Positions 45,874-55,050 are shown, numbered from the stretch's first letter. The stretch is DNA of 64,000 nucleotides from Coriobacteriia bacterium (GCA_016938135.1 JAFGVD010000030.1:25002-89001), one strand, 5' to 3'. The notes: generated by a model not told the origin, from the letters alone. Program-made: numbers and translations.

Positions 45874-46961
45874 TAGACCCGCTTGAACTCACAAAGACGC
45901 TTGTCAAGCTCAATACCGCGGGCAGTGGAGAAGGGGTTGCCGCACACCTGTTGGGTGGCATCCTTCGGGTCGCCGGCGCGCGGGTGGAATACGACCTGCT
46001 CTCCCCCGGTCGCGCCACGCTGGTTGCGCACGCCGGTGACACGCGTGAGAGTCCCCTGATCTTGAGCGGACACCTGGACACGGTCCCCGCTGAGCCATCC
46101 GCATGGTCCAGTGACCCGTTTGCCGGCAAGATCGCCGGCGATCATCTCGTGGGCCGAGGCGCTGCAGACATGAAGTCCGGTGTGGCCGCACTGGTGGTAG
46201 CGCTTGAGCGCTGTCTGGTCCGCGGCACGCTCAAGCGAGGCATCGTGCTGGTGCTCTCTGCTGCCGAGGAGACAGGGTGCCAAGGTACGCAACACCTTGT
46301 AGAGCATGTGGATCTGCCAACAGGCGGCCCTATGCTCATAGCGGAGCCTACCGGCAACCGCGTGGCCACAGGCCATAAGGGAGCGCTCTGGCTGCGCCTC
46401 AGCTCTCAAGGGGTCGCAGCGCACGGATCACGTCCGGACCTTGGGGTGAATGCGATTACGCCTCTGGCTCGAGTAGCCGTAGCGCTTGCCCAAGAAGGCC
46501 TCCCCGGCTCGCATCCCGAGATGGGCCAGGTCACCGTCAACGTTGGCACGCTCAACGGCGGCATCCGCACCAACCTGGTTGCAGACAGCGCCGAGATGAC
46601 TCTGGACATCCGTCTGGTACCCGGAGTTGCGGCCGATGACATGATCGAGCGCGTGAGGCAGCTTGCCGGGGATGACGTGCACATCGAGACTCTCCTGAAC
46701 CGTGCCGCGGTCTACTCGCCAGCTAGCGCTCCACTGGCGTCTTTGGTGTCAGAGGTAGCTCACACCGGAGCGCACGAAGCGCTCACCTACTTCACAGACG
46801 CGTCAGTCCTGGCGCATGCGCTGGATTGCAGTGAGACCGTGTTCTTGGGACCGGGCGAGGCTGCGCAGGCACACACCGTTGACGAGAGTTGCGCTGTGAG
46901 CCGCATCTACGCGGCCAGTGACATCTACGAAGAGGTACTTACTCGCTTCTGCGCACAGTGA
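45870..46961 (+). CDS. M20 family metallopeptidase (ArgE/DapE-like deacylase)
   Basis: 363 aa, GTG start overlapping the LacI stop by 4 nt. Di-zinc site motifs: LILSGHLDTVPA, GRGAADMKSGVAAL, SAAEETGCQGTQ (catalytic and bridging glutamates) and MLIAEPTGNR. A dimerisation domain (GVAAHGSRPDLGVNAI) and a C-terminal histidine in AAQAHTVDES are present. It hydrolyses an amide bond (N-acyl amino acid, dipeptide or carbamoyl type). Co-transcription with the regulator ties it to the same substrate, which may therefore contain an amide. ArgE or DapE proper cannot be assumed. Confidence 0.85.
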   Translation: MIDPLELTKTLVKLNTAGSGEGVAAHLLGGILRVAGARVEYDLLSPGRATLVAHAGDTRESPLILSGHLDTVPAEPSAWSSDPFAGKIAGDHLVGRGAADMKSGVAALVVALERCLVRGTLKRGIVLVLSAAEETGCQGTQHLVEHVDLPTGGPMLIAEPTGNRVATGHKGALWLRLSSQGVAAHGSRPDLGVNAITPLARVAVALAQEGLPGSHPEMGQVTVNVGTLNGGIRTNLVADSAEMTLDIRLVPGVAADDMIERVRQLAGDDVHIETLLNRAAVYSPASAPLASLVSEVAHTGAHEALTYFTDASVLAHALDCSETVFLGPGEAAQAHTVDESCAVSRIYAASDIYEEVLTRFCAQ

Positions 46962-46962
46962 A

Positions 46963-49179
46963 TTAGGGCAGGACCTCATCATCGTCGTTGTCTACCGAGA
47001 AGGCAGGCACCTCCAAAGGCAACTTCACCGTGAACGTCGAACCGCACCCTATCTCACTGGAAACGGTGATACCCCCGCCAAGCAGGTGCGAAAGCCTGCG
47101 CGCGATGGCAAGGCCCAGCCCCGCACCTTCCGGTCTCGCGCAATCAATGGCCTTTTGCTGCCAGAAGACCGCGAACACCCTCGAGATATCCTCAGCGGGG
47201 ATGCCGGGGCCTGTGTCCGCCACGGAGACCGACACCATCGCGTCGTCGACGCGGCACTCCACGCGCACTCCACCCTCCCGGATGAATTTCACGGCGTTGG
47301 AGACGACATTGACTAGTATCTGGCGCACTTTGGTGACGTCGCTTCTGATGAGGATCGGCTCCTGCGGACGGTCGAAGTCCAAAGATAGACCACGCGCGTC
47401 CGCGGCCGGGCGTAGCGAATCGAGCACGTGCGTGATCATCTCGGTGACATCGAACTCCGTGATGTCCACGGAGGCCGCACCGTTCTCAACGCGAGTGAGA
47501 TCCAGGATATCGTTGACCAGAATCAGCAGATGCCTGCCGGAATCGTTGGCCATGAGCAGCTGCTTCCTCTGCTCATCGGTGATGGGCCCTGCAAGTTCTT
47601 TGAGCAGGATGTCCGTGAACCCGATGATGGAGTTCAGCGGCGTACGCAGCTCGTGGCTCATGTTGGCCAGGAAGTCGCTCTTCGCCTCGGTTGCGCGCCG
47701 GAGCCGATCGTTGGACTCCTCAAGCTGGCGCGTCCGCTCCTCCACGAGAGTCTCCAGGCCCACCCTGTAGCGCGCGAGCTCGCGCTGCTGCTGGTCCGAC
47801 TCTGTGATGTCCACGCCGAAGCATATTGATCCGGCAACGGCTCCATCCACCACCACAGAACTGCCTCGCCACGAGACAAGCCGTTGCAGTCCGTCTTTGG
47901 TCCGTATACGAGTGGAGCACTCCAGACCGTCAACCGGCTCTGCACCCGGCGCCGAGGCCTCTAACAAGATGGCCCATTCACGTGCGCCGTCGCCGAGAAG
48001 GTCACGGGGACACAACGTGTCGAACACCGAATGTCCCACGATATCGGCATACAGATGGCCGCTGATGCGCTCGGCTTGTGCATTGAATACGGTGATGCAG
48101 CCGCCTGTATCCAGCCCCACGACCATGACGTTGGCGGTGGCGATAAGATTCTCGGCATAGCGCATCTGCGCGGCCAGCTGACGCTCTATGGACTCACGCT
48201 CTGATATCTCCGCCATCAACTCCTGGTTCATTGCGTCCAGCGTATGTGTGCGCTGCGCGACGCGATCTTCGAGGCTGTCGATGGTCTGCGCCACACGCGT
48301 GGACATCGTAGAGAACGCATCCGCCAGGTCCATGACCTCCCTGGCGCTGTCCACCACCACCGGTGTCCCCGGGGGCACGACGTCGTTGGCGATGGCCATG
48401 GCAAGATCGCCGACCTCGCGTAGTGGGCGCAAGATGTAGCGTCTGTTCATGAAGTAGATGCCGAGGAAGGTCAGCAACATGAAGAACAGAAGCTCGGCGC
48501 TGATCGCGCGTACTGTCAGATCGGCTGAGGCGTATGCGCTCGCTAGAGGGATGCGCACCGAGACGACCGACGCCAGGTCGCCCACGCTCTTGCCAAACCC
48601 GGCTGTGTCGCCATACGTGCCCACGAGCCCTGCAGGTGCCACCTCCGGGGAGCTATGACATCCCATGCAATCGCCGGTGAACCTCTCGCCGGGATACATC
48701 ACCACGTAGTAGGGCTCGCCATCGATCTCTCGCGTCTCTCGGATCTGAGACACTTCAGCGCCGCCCTGGATCTGCTGGAAGTAGGCGGCCTCAAACGCAT
48801 CCGCTTCATTCGCGGGATTACGCGCCCCAACGGCTGCCTCGCGGTAGTGGTACGGCGTTCCTTTGGTGGTGTCCACGTGGTAGTCCTGGATGGTGTTGAT
48901 GGCGTAGCTGGAAGACATCCAGCGAGCATCGAAGTAGTCGTCCCCTTCGGCGGCGTCGCTGAGCGGGAACACGGACGGCTTGAGCTCATCGTTAAAGTAG
49001 CGATGGATCGCAAGGTAGCGGCGGATGATGTTCTGAGCGCTGTCAGCAGCATCATCAACGGCTTCCTGACGCAGAGTGATGCTCACGACGACTACCGTGA
49101 TGATGACGAGGACGACATACGCTACGCCGATAACAGCGAGCATTCGTGTGTTCAGTCCCAGTGCCCGCTTCTTTGACAA
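46963..49179 (-). CDS. Membrane sensor histidine kinase with heme-binding Tll0287/DUF3365-like domain
   Basis: 738 aa. TTG start behind GGTGGGGGCAGA. TM1 about residues 13-35. An extracytoplasmic region of ~190 residues carries CMGCH at 171-175, a c-type heme motif, as in DUF3365 (Tll0287-like) domains. TM2 is about 226-246, then HAMP (247-300), a coiled coil, a PAS domain (~345-465), a HisKA box with FLANMSHELRTPLNSIIG (His509) and a HATPase_c domain with NVVSNAVKF, DTGPGIP and GAGLGLAIAR. It probably senses redox state or a ligand at the heme. No response regulator is adjacent. Confidence 0.9.
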   Translation of the reverse strand: MSKKRALGLNTRMLAVIGVAYVVLVIITVVVVSITLRQEAVDDAADSAQNIIRRYLAIHRYFNDELKPSVFPLSDAAEGDDYFDARWMSSSYAINTIQDYHVDTTKGTPYHYREAAVGARNPANEADAFEAAYFQQIQGGAEVSQIRETREIDGEPYYVVMYPGERFTGDCMGCHSSPEVAPAGLVGTYGDTAGFGKSVGDLASVVSVRIPLASAYASADLTVRAISAELLFFMLLTFLGIYFMNRRYILRPLREVGDLAMAIANDVVPPGTPVVVDSAREVMDLADAFSTMSTRVAQTIDSLEDRVAQRTHTLDAMNQELMAEISERESIERQLAAQMRYAENLIATANVMVVGLDTGGCITVFNAQAERISGHLYADIVGHSVFDTLCPRDLLGDGAREWAILLEASAPGAEPVDGLECSTRIRTKDGLQRLVSWRGSSVVVDGAVAGSICFGVDITESDQQQRELARYRVGLETLVEERTRQLEESNDRLRRATEAKSDFLANMSHELRTPLNSIIGFTDILLKELAGPITDEQRKQLLMANDSGRHLLILVNDILDLTRVENGAASVDITEFDVTEMITHVLDSLRPAADARGLSLDFDRPQEPILIRSDVTKVRQILVNVVSNAVKFIREGGVRVECRVDDAMVSVSVADTGPGIPAEDISRVFAVFWQQKAIDCARPEGAGLGLAIARRLSHLLGGGITVSSEIGCGSTFTVKLPLEVPAFSVDNDDDEVLP

Positions 49180-49281
49180 TCTGCCCCCACCGGTTGCGTC
49201 CCTCGAATCATAGCATCGGATAGACGCAAAGAGGCTAGTCCTTCCAGCTAGAATCAGCGGTCATCGGGGTCAAGGGAAGCT

Positions 49282-49317
49282 CGTCGCGGGGACACACCGG
49301 CATGCACCCCCGCGACG
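49282..49317 (-). terminator. Hairpin after the formamidase gene
   Basis: CGTCGCGGGG pairs exactly with CCCCGCGACG (10 bp) around a 16-nt loop, starting 7 nt past the stop. No clear U-tract follows, so it may be a processing or stability element instead of a true terminator. Confidence 0.45.
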
Positions 49318-49324
49318 ATATACC

Positions 49325-50230
49325 CTATGCAGGCATGCTGAAGCCGTAGTCAGCAAGGACTGACTTGGGGAACTCGAAGCGAACGGTCAGCAGCGGGTCC
49401 ACGACCTGACAGAACTTGAGGTCGCCCACCAGGCTCATGAGCATCGCAGCGTCGTTGACCGGCAGCCCGGCCACCTTGGTGAGGAACTCGTGCATCATGT
49501 CCAGCGCCAGCTTGTAGGCGTCATCCAGGCTCTCTGCCGAGGCGATCACGGCCACCAGCTCGTCGTTCTCGATGAATGGCGTAGGCAGTCCGGCAAGATC
49601 GACCACCTGCGGAGTCAGACGGACCTCACCAGGGGTCTCGGCGCCGCAGACGACGACCTCACCATCGCCCATTGCCGCGTGCATGTCGCCGCAGCCGAAG
49701 AGCGCACCTTCAACAGCCACGCTCAGGTACAGACGCGAACCGCTGGTGATGAGCGTGCAGTCCATGTTGCCGCCGTGGGTGCCCGGCGTGCTGTTGTGCA
49801 CCTCCCCTGCCGCGGGAGCCACGCCGATGACGCCCAGCATGGCGTTCTGCTTGACGACCACCTTGTCTTTGAAGACCACCATGTCGCCACGGTTCTCCAA
49901 GATGGCGGTCTCCTCGGAGGTTATGAGGTGACCCAGCGCGCCGACGTTGGGGACGGCGATCATGACCGAGGAACCCGTGGCCTTAACCTCGTGGAGGTCG
50001 ATGCGCAGCAGGTCGCCGGGCTTGGTGCCTTCGATATAGATGGGGCCCGTGGCCGGGTTGGTGATAGACCAGTCCAGCGTCTCCAGGGTGTCCGCGGTGG
50101 TCTTGAGCTGGCCGCTGAAGCAGTCGTGCGTGGTCAGCTTGACCTCTTCGCCCTGCTTGACGTGCAGAACGGGCTCCACGTCAGGAGAGAAGGCGAAAAA
50201 CGCTGTGTCGCGGGTGATCTCGTTAGACAT
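49325..50230 (-). CDS. Acetamidase/formamidase family amidohydrolase
   Basis: Hydrolyses short amides (formamide or acetamide) to ammonia and the acid. 301 aa from the ATG at 50230, with GGAGGAGG 6 nt upstream. Family motifs: TTHDCFSGQL (active-site region), NPATGPIYIEGTKPGDLLRIDLHEV, NSTPGTHGGNMDC, GALFGCGDMHAAMGDGEVVVCG, ETPGEVRL. It is the last gene after a complete Liv-type importer and overlaps livM by 8 nt. The intact catalytic regions support activity; substrate choice is inferred from context. Confidence 0.92.
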   Translation of the reverse strand: MSNEITRDTAFFAFSPDVEPVLHVKQGEEVKLTTHDCFSGQLKTTADTLETLDWSITNPATGPIYIEGTKPGDLLRIDLHEVKATGSSVMIAVPNVGALGHLITSEETAILENRGDMVVFKDKVVVKQNAMLGVIGVAPAAGEVHNSTPGTHGGNMDCTLITSGSRLYLSVAVEGALFGCGDMHAAMGDGEVVVCGAETPGEVRLTPQVVDLAGLPTPFIENDELVAVIASAESLDDAYKLALDMMHEFLTKVAGLPVNDAAMLMSLVGDLKFCQVVDPLLTVRFEFPKSVLADYGFSMPA

Positions 50231-51281
50231 TGGAGACCTCCTCCTTCTTCTTGAACTTGAAACGGGAGAGCTTGAGCTCCTGGCCGCCAATGATGCCCTG
50301 CGGCCGCCAGATCAGCACAGCCACCATCAGGATGGCCATGACAAGCTCGGTGAGTCCGAATACCTCAAAAGAGAGGACGTGCGCGTTGTTGATGGATGCC
50401 TCCACCTGCCTCAGGACCTCGCGGGCGATGGTGACCACCGTGGTACCGATTACAGCGCCGGAGATAGAGCCCGCGCCGCCGATGACGACCATGCTCAGCA
50501 GCACGAACATCTCGGACATGTAGAAGGCCTTAGGTGAGAACGAGGTGATGAAGTGGGCCCACACACCACCGGCCAGGCCGGCCATGAGAGCGCTGAGGAC
50601 GAACGCGGCATAGCGGGCGCGCACGACATTGATGCCGGTAGCAGCCGCCGCGTGACGGTCGTCTCGCGAGGCACGCACACGCAGGCCCATGGAGGACTCG
50701 CGGAACCAATACGCCAGCACGATCATGAGCAGTGCGCCCACAAGCGCCACGGTAAGCGTGGTGTACTCGGGCACGCCAAAGAACGTACGCGGGCCGTTGG
50801 TCACGTTGTCCCACTGGGTCATGATCACATGGAAGACGATCAGTGTGGCAAACAGCGTGATGACACCCACGGCGTCGGACAGACGCATCATGGGATAGGA
50901 GATCACAGCCGCGATGATGGCAGCCACGATGCCGCCCAGCAAGATGGCCGGCAGCACAGGGATCTGGAGGTCCACCAGCGTCTGGAACATGTTGGGGACG
51001 CCCATCGCCTTCACGGCAGGCGGCGTGGACAGGATGCCCGAGGCATACGCGCCCACTCCCACAAAGCCCACGTGGAGGAAGGACAGGATGCCCGAGTTAC
51101 CCATGAACACCTGGACGCCCAGGACCATCATCAGGCTGACGCAGAAGAACGTGTATACGTTGACCAGCAGCGACGAGCCGAACATCTGAACGAGAACGCC
51201 CACGAGAATCAGCGGAACAATCAGCTGTACAGCGGTTGAGTGCTTGCGGGCCCACTCCAAGGAACGCTGAATAATACTCAT
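50223..51281 (-). CDS. livM: Branched-chain-type ABC transporter permease LivM
   Basis: 352 aa, about 8-10 hydrophobic helices. FMGNSGILSFLHVGFVGVGAYASGIL is the LivM/UrtC signature, and ESSMGLRVRASRDDRHAAAATGINVVRARYAAFVLSA is the EAA-like coupling loop. GGAGSISGAVIGTTVV follows. It pairs with LivH. Its 3' end overlaps the formamidase start. Confidence 0.93.
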   Translation of the reverse strand: MSIIQRSLEWARKHSTAVQLIVPLILVGVLVQMFGSSLLVNVYTFFCVSLMMVLGVQVFMGNSGILSFLHVGFVGVGAYASGILSTPPAVKAMGVPNMFQTLVDLQIPVLPAILLGGIVAAIIAAVISYPMMRLSDAVGVITLFATLIVFHVIMTQWDNVTNGPRTFFGVPEYTTLTVALVGALLMIVLAYWFRESSMGLRVRASRDDRHAAAATGINVVRARYAAFVLSALMAGLAGGVWAHFITSFSPKAFYMSEMFVLLSMVVIGGAGSISGAVIGTTVVTIAREVLRQVEASINNAHVLSFEVFGLTELVMAILMVAVLIWRPQGIIGGQELKLSRFKFKKKEEVSNV

Positions 51282-52168
51282 CCCACACGCTCCTCGGTAT
51301 AGCCGCGCCGAATGATGCCTTCGGGGCGGAACAGCAAGAACAGAACAACGATGGCGAACATGAACGCGTCACGATAACTGATCATGCTGGCCGGCAGGGT
51401 GATGCTCAAGATGTTGAAGAGCAGGCCGTAGACAAATCCACCCACAACCGCGCCAATGGGGCTGTTCATGCCGCCCATGACGGTAGCGATGAACGCGATC
51501 AGCAGCGGCGCGGCGCCGGTGAGCGGATCCACGGATCCGGAGCGACCCACCCAGAAGATGCCCGCGACGCCGGCAAGGAAGCCGGAGATCAGAAAGGCCG
51601 CCGAGATGACAAAGTTGGCCGGCACGCCCATAAGGCGCGTGGTGGTGAACTTGTCGGCAGCGGCACGCATGGCCATGCCCAGCACCGTCTTCTTCATCAG
51701 GAACGAGAGAAGCGCGAGCACAACGGCCGTGGTGGCGATGATGAGCAGGTTACGCAGCGGCAATACAGCGCCGCCGATGACCACCGTCTTGGAGAAGAAG
51801 TCCGGTAGTGGCACGGCACGCGCTCGCGGCGAGACGGCCAGCAAGACGACGTTTTGCAGGAAGATGCTCACCGCAAACGATGTGACCAGCAGCGCGTCCA
51901 TGGACTTGGTACGCACGGGGCGGAACGCAGCGATCTCAGTGAGGAAGCTCACCAGCATGGACGCGGCCACCGCGATGATCAACGTCGCCCACCACGGGGC
52001 GCCCACGATGGCCGAGAGGTAAATGGCATAACCGGCCACCATCAGATACTCGCCATACGCGAAGTTGACGAGCTTCAAGATTCCGTACACCAAGACGAGT
52101 CCTACCGCGAGAAGCGCGTACAGGCTGCCCAGGCTGAGCGTGTTGATCACGAACTCGAGGTTGATCAC
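51278..52168 (-). CDS. livH: Branched-chain-type ABC transporter permease LivH
   Basis: 296 aa, hydrophobic. LGSLYALLAVGLVLVYGILKLVNFAYGEYLMVAGY and the coupling loop MAMRAAADKFTTTRLMGVPAN are characteristic, as is VMGGMNSPIGAVVGGFVYGLL. Overlaps livM and livF by 4 nt each. Confidence 0.94.
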   Translation of the reverse strand: MINLEFVINTLSLGSLYALLAVGLVLVYGILKLVNFAYGEYLMVAGYAIYLSAIVGAPWWATLIIAVAASMLVSFLTEIAAFRPVRTKSMDALLVTSFAVSIFLQNVVLLAVSPRARAVPLPDFFSKTVVIGGAVLPLRNLLIIATTAVVLALLSFLMKKTVLGMAMRAAADKFTTTRLMGVPANFVISAAFLISGFLAGVAGIFWVGRSGSVDPLTGAAPLLIAFIATVMGGMNSPIGAVVGGFVYGLLFNILSITLPASMISYRDAFMFAIVVLFLLFRPEGIIRRGYTEERVG

Positions 52169-52911
52169 AGCTGCACTTCACCGCCTTCCGCATCTTCTCC
52201 GCCAAGGTAGACCGAGGCGATATCGACCTTCTTCTTGATGTCGTCAGCAGTGCCGGATACCTCGACCAAGCCGTTTGCCAGCAGGTACGCCTTGTCGACG
52301 ACTTCAAGGGCGCGCTCGGCGTTCTGCTCCACCAGCAAGATCGTCAGGCCGCGCTCGCGAAGCGAGGTGATGAGTGCGAACACGTCGTCGGTGATGGCGG
52401 GAGACAGGCCCAGCGAGGGCTCGTCGAGCATCAGCAGCTTGGGGTGCGCCATGAGCGCACGCGCGATGGCGAGCATCTGCTGCTCGCCGCCGGAAAGCAG
52501 GCCGCCGGGCTGGTGAAAGCGCTCCTCCAAGATGGGGAACAGCTCGAACATCTCTTTGAGGTCGGCCTTGTAGCGGTCGCGATGATAGCTGGCGAACGCG
52601 CCAAGGCGCAGATTCTCCTCGACCGTGAGCGCGCCGAATATCTCGCGGCCCTCGGGCACAAGCGAGATGCCGCGCTTCACGATCTTCTCGGGAGAACGAG
52701 ACGTGATGTCCTCGCCAAGGAAGGTAACAGAACCACTGGTGGGCCTGAGCACACCGGTGATCGATTTCAAGGTTGTGGACTTACCCGCGCCGTTGATGCC
52801 GAGAAGCGCTACCACTTCCCCCTCGTTGACCTCAAGGGAGATGCCGTGGAGAGCGCGCACCGCACCGTACGACGCATGGATATCGTCGACTTTGAGCATC
52901 GGTGTCGTCAC
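52165..52911 (-). CDS. livF: Branched-chain-type ABC transporter ATP-binding protein LivF
   Basis: 248 aa. Walker A GINGAGKSTTLKSITG; signature LLSGGEQQMLAIARAL; Walker B LLMLDEPSLGLSP, the LivF-specific ending; and LLVEQNAERAL. Overlaps livG by 4 nt. It should form a heterodimer with LivG. Confidence 0.95.
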   Translation of the reverse strand: MTTPMLKVDDIHASYGAVRALHGISLEVNEGEVVALLGINGAGKSTTLKSITGVLRPTSGSVTFLGEDITSRSPEKIVKRGISLVPEGREIFGALTVEENLRLGAFASYHRDRYKADLKEMFELFPILEERFHQPGGLLSGGEQQMLAIARALMAHPKLLMLDEPSLGLSPAITDDVFALITSLRERGLTILLVEQNAERALEVVDKAYLLANGLVEVSGTADDIKKKVDIASVYLGGEDAEGGEVQL

Positions 52912-53651
52912 GCGGTACTCCCTAGGTAGGCGGTAACCACTTCATGGTTGGAGCGGACCTGTGCAGGCGTGCCCTCGGCGATGGTCTTGCCGTAGTTGAG
53001 CACATGGAGACGGGGGCACAGATTCATCATCAGTCGCATGTCGTGCTCCACAACAACTAGTCCCACGCTGTAGCGCGAGGGGATCTCTTTCAGGAGCGCG
53101 AGGAGCGAATCGGACTCCTCCTCATTGAGGCCGGCGGCCGGCTCGTCTAAGAAGAGGAACTTGGGGTTCATGGCCAGCGCCCGGGCGATCTCAAGTCTGC
53201 GCTGATGGCCAAAGGGGATGTCGGCGCCGAGTGTCTGGCTGAGCTCGCTTAGGGCCAGCTCGTCCAGCAATCTTGCCGCAATCTTAACCGCATCTTTCCG
53301 AGAACTGCCCATGCTGACTGCGGCGACCTCTACGTTCTCAAGGACCGTGAGGTTCCCAAAGAGGCGGATCGTCTGGAACGTACGGGCGATCCCGGCGTGC
53401 GCCACCTTGTGGGCCGGCTTGCCGGTGGTCTCATGACCGTCCACGGTGATCTTGCCGCTGGTAGCGGGGAGAAGTCCCGTGATCAGGTTGATGAGGGTGG
53501 TCTTGCCGGACCCGTTAGGGCCGATAAGACCCAAGATCTCGCCTGTTCGCACGGTGAAGCTGACGTCATCGACAGCCTTGAGCCCAGCGAACGACTTACA
53601 GATGTGCGAGACCTCCAGAACACTGATGGAATTCTGTTCGCTTGGTTGCAT
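52908..53651 (-). CDS. livG: Branched-chain-type ABC transporter ATP-binding protein LivG
   Basis: 247 aa. Walker A GPNGSGKTTLINLITG; GIARTFQTIRLFGNLTVLENV, the LivG hallmark; signature-region DIPFGHQRRLEIARAL; Walker B FLFLDEPAAGLNEEE; VVEHDMRLMM. A TGGAG site is 7 nt before the ATG. It follows the binding-protein gene after a 107-nt gap that contains a strong hairpin. Confidence 0.95.
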   Translation of the reverse strand: MQPSEQNSISVLEVSHICKSFAGLKAVDDVSFTVRTGEILGLIGPNGSGKTTLINLITGLLPATSGKITVDGHETTGKPAHKVAHAGIARTFQTIRLFGNLTVLENVEVAAVSMGSSRKDAVKIAARLLDELALSELSQTLGADIPFGHQRRLEIARALAMNPKFLFLDEPAAGLNEEESDSLLALLKEIPSRYSVGLVVVEHDMRLMMNLCPRLHVLNYGKTIAEGTPAQVRSNHEVVTAYLGSTA

Positions 53652-53697
53652 CTACAACTCCAGAGCGTGAGTAGGTGTCTCTTGTACGGGTGTGGCT

Positions 53698-53727
53698 CAG
53701 GGAGAGCCCGAAGACGGGCCCTCCCTG
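53698..53727 (-). other. Intercistronic hairpin between livK and livG
   Basis: CAGGGAG and GCCCG pair with CTCCCTG and CGGGC, a 12-bp stem with one mismatch and a 4-nt loop. No U-tract follows. Such hairpins downstream of a binding-protein gene commonly protect its mRNA or reduce read-through, so that more binding protein than transporter is made. Confidence 0.55.
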
Positions 53728-53758
53728 CCAGAAACAGACCAAAAGATGGTGCGGTGAA

Positions 53759-54952
53759 CTACGGAGCAGGGATCTTCTCCGGGATGACCCAACCCATGAA
53801 CTGGGGCTGAGCATCGATCAGCTCGACCATGGCCGCGGCCTTGTTGGGCTCGTGACCGGAAGCTGCGTCTGACCACTCAAGCGCACCGGTGAACAGCTCG
53901 AAGGTGTTCTCCTCCATGGCCTTGGCCACAGCGGCGCCTTCGGTGGTTCCGGCGATCTCCATAGCCTGAGCAATGGTCATGACGGCGTCGTAGCCAGGCA
54001 TGATCCATACAGCGTCGGGCTCAGAACCGAACTTGGCCTCGTATGCTGCCGCGAAGTCACTGTAGCCAGGGTTGGCCTCATCAGAGAGGAAACCGTGGGT
54101 GTCATAGTAGACATCGTTGCCGTACTGCGTGCCCAAAGCCTCGAACAGCGACGGATCGTCATAGGCGTCGCCACCAACGACCGGCTGGTTCACGCCAGAC
54201 TCGCGCAGTGTGCGGATCATGAGCGCAAGGTCAGGCTGGTACGAGGAGATGTAGATGAAGTCAGGCTGCTCGTCGAGCGCCTTGATGCGTGCAAGCTGAG
54301 CCGAGACGTCGCCCTGGCCCTGCGTGTAGGTGTCCTCGAAGATGACCTCTCCACCCAGCTCCTCAAAACGCGCGATGAAATAGCGCGAGAGAGACTTCGT
54401 GTAGTCGATGAAGTCGTCGGTGATGACATAAACGGTATCCCAGCCACGCTCGTTGTAAGCATACTCAGCGGTCACGGCGCCCATGGTGGTGTTCCACATG
54501 GAGAGCGTGAACTGCAGATCGCCCAGAGCGGTGGAGCTGTAGAGCGGCGAAGACGCACACGGCGAGAGGCCGACGATACCGGCGCTCTGGGCCTCACGGG
54601 AAGCAGGGCCACCGAAGTCGAAGTCGCTGGGGGCGATGATGGCGGCTGCGCCTTCATCTACAAGCTGCTTGGCCACGTTACCAACGGTGACCGGATCTGA
54701 CTTGCCGTCCATGGCACGCAGTTCTACCTGCTTGCCCAGGATGCCGCCATTCTCATTGAGAACGTCGACTGCCAGCTGCGCACCGCGCAGAGCCGGCTCG
54801 TCCAGCGGGGCCTGAATACCCGTCTGGCAAAGTGCCGTACCGATGATGATGGTGTCACCTTCGGCAGCATCGCTACCGCTGTTGGACGAGCAGCCAGGGA
54901 GCACCAAGGCTACGACCATCACGAGTGAGAGAACCGCGGCAAACCGTTTCAT
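53759..54952 (-). CDS. livK: Amino-acid/amide ABC transporter substrate-binding lipoprotein (LivK family)
   Basis: 397 aa from the ATG at 54952, with GGAAGGTGG upstream. Signal peptide MKRFAAVLSLVMVVALVLPGC with the lipobox cysteine. The type I periplasmic-binding fold is shown by IIIGTALCQTGIQAPLDEPALRGAQLAVDVLNENGGILGKQVEL, DFDFGGPASREAQ and YISSYQPDLALMIRTLRESG. First gene of the importer operon. The formamidase at the operon end suggests amide or urea-like ligands (as in FmdD/UrtA) over leucine; this is inference. Confidence 0.93.
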   Translation of the reverse strand: MKRFAAVLSLVMVVALVLPGCSSNSGSDAAEGDTIIIGTALCQTGIQAPLDEPALRGAQLAVDVLNENGGILGKQVELRAMDGKSDPVTVGNVAKQLVDEGAAAIIAPSDFDFGGPASREAQSAGIVGLSPCASSPLYSSTALGDLQFTLSMWNTTMGAVTAEYAYNERGWDTVYVITDDFIDYTKSLSRYFIARFEELGGEVIFEDTYTQGQGDVSAQLARIKALDEQPDFIYISSYQPDLALMIRTLRESGVNQPVVGGDAYDDPSLFEALGTQYGNDVYYDTHGFLSDEANPGYSDFAAAYEAKFGSEPDAVWIMPGYDAVMTIAQAMEIAGTTEGAAVAKAMEENTFELFTGALEWSDAASGHEPNKAAAMVELIDAQPQFMGWVIPEKIPAP

Positions 54953-54987
54953 CGCATTCCACCTTCCGTTGTCTATGCACACGTTCG

Positions 54988-55015
54988 ATGAGGATAGCGC
55001 ATACGCCATCCTCAT
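54988..55015 (-). other. Leader hairpin before livK
   Basis: ATGAGGAT and GCG pair with ATCCTCAT and CGC with one mismatch and a 4-nt loop. It lies 36 nt upstream of the livK start, in the expected 5' leader. Confidence 0.45.
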
Positions 55016-55026
55016 GCCAGCATAAG

Positions 55027-55050
55027 GAAACGGTTTCACCCCTTGTGAAA
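55027..55050. promoter_or_regulatory. Overlapping inverted repeats upstream of livK
   Basis: GAAACGGTTTC (55027-55037) is an inverted repeat with a one-base centre. TTTCAC-N5-GTGAAA (55034-55050, outer arms 55034-55039 and 55045-55050) overlaps it. They sit about 75-100 bp before the livK start, where an operator would be expected. No regulator gene is adjacent. Confidence 0.45.

Noticed and set aside
50223..54952. Urea ABC transporter (Urt) assignment
   Set aside because: Gene order and motifs fit, but no urease genes are present and a formamidase is. I kept the neutral Liv-type label.
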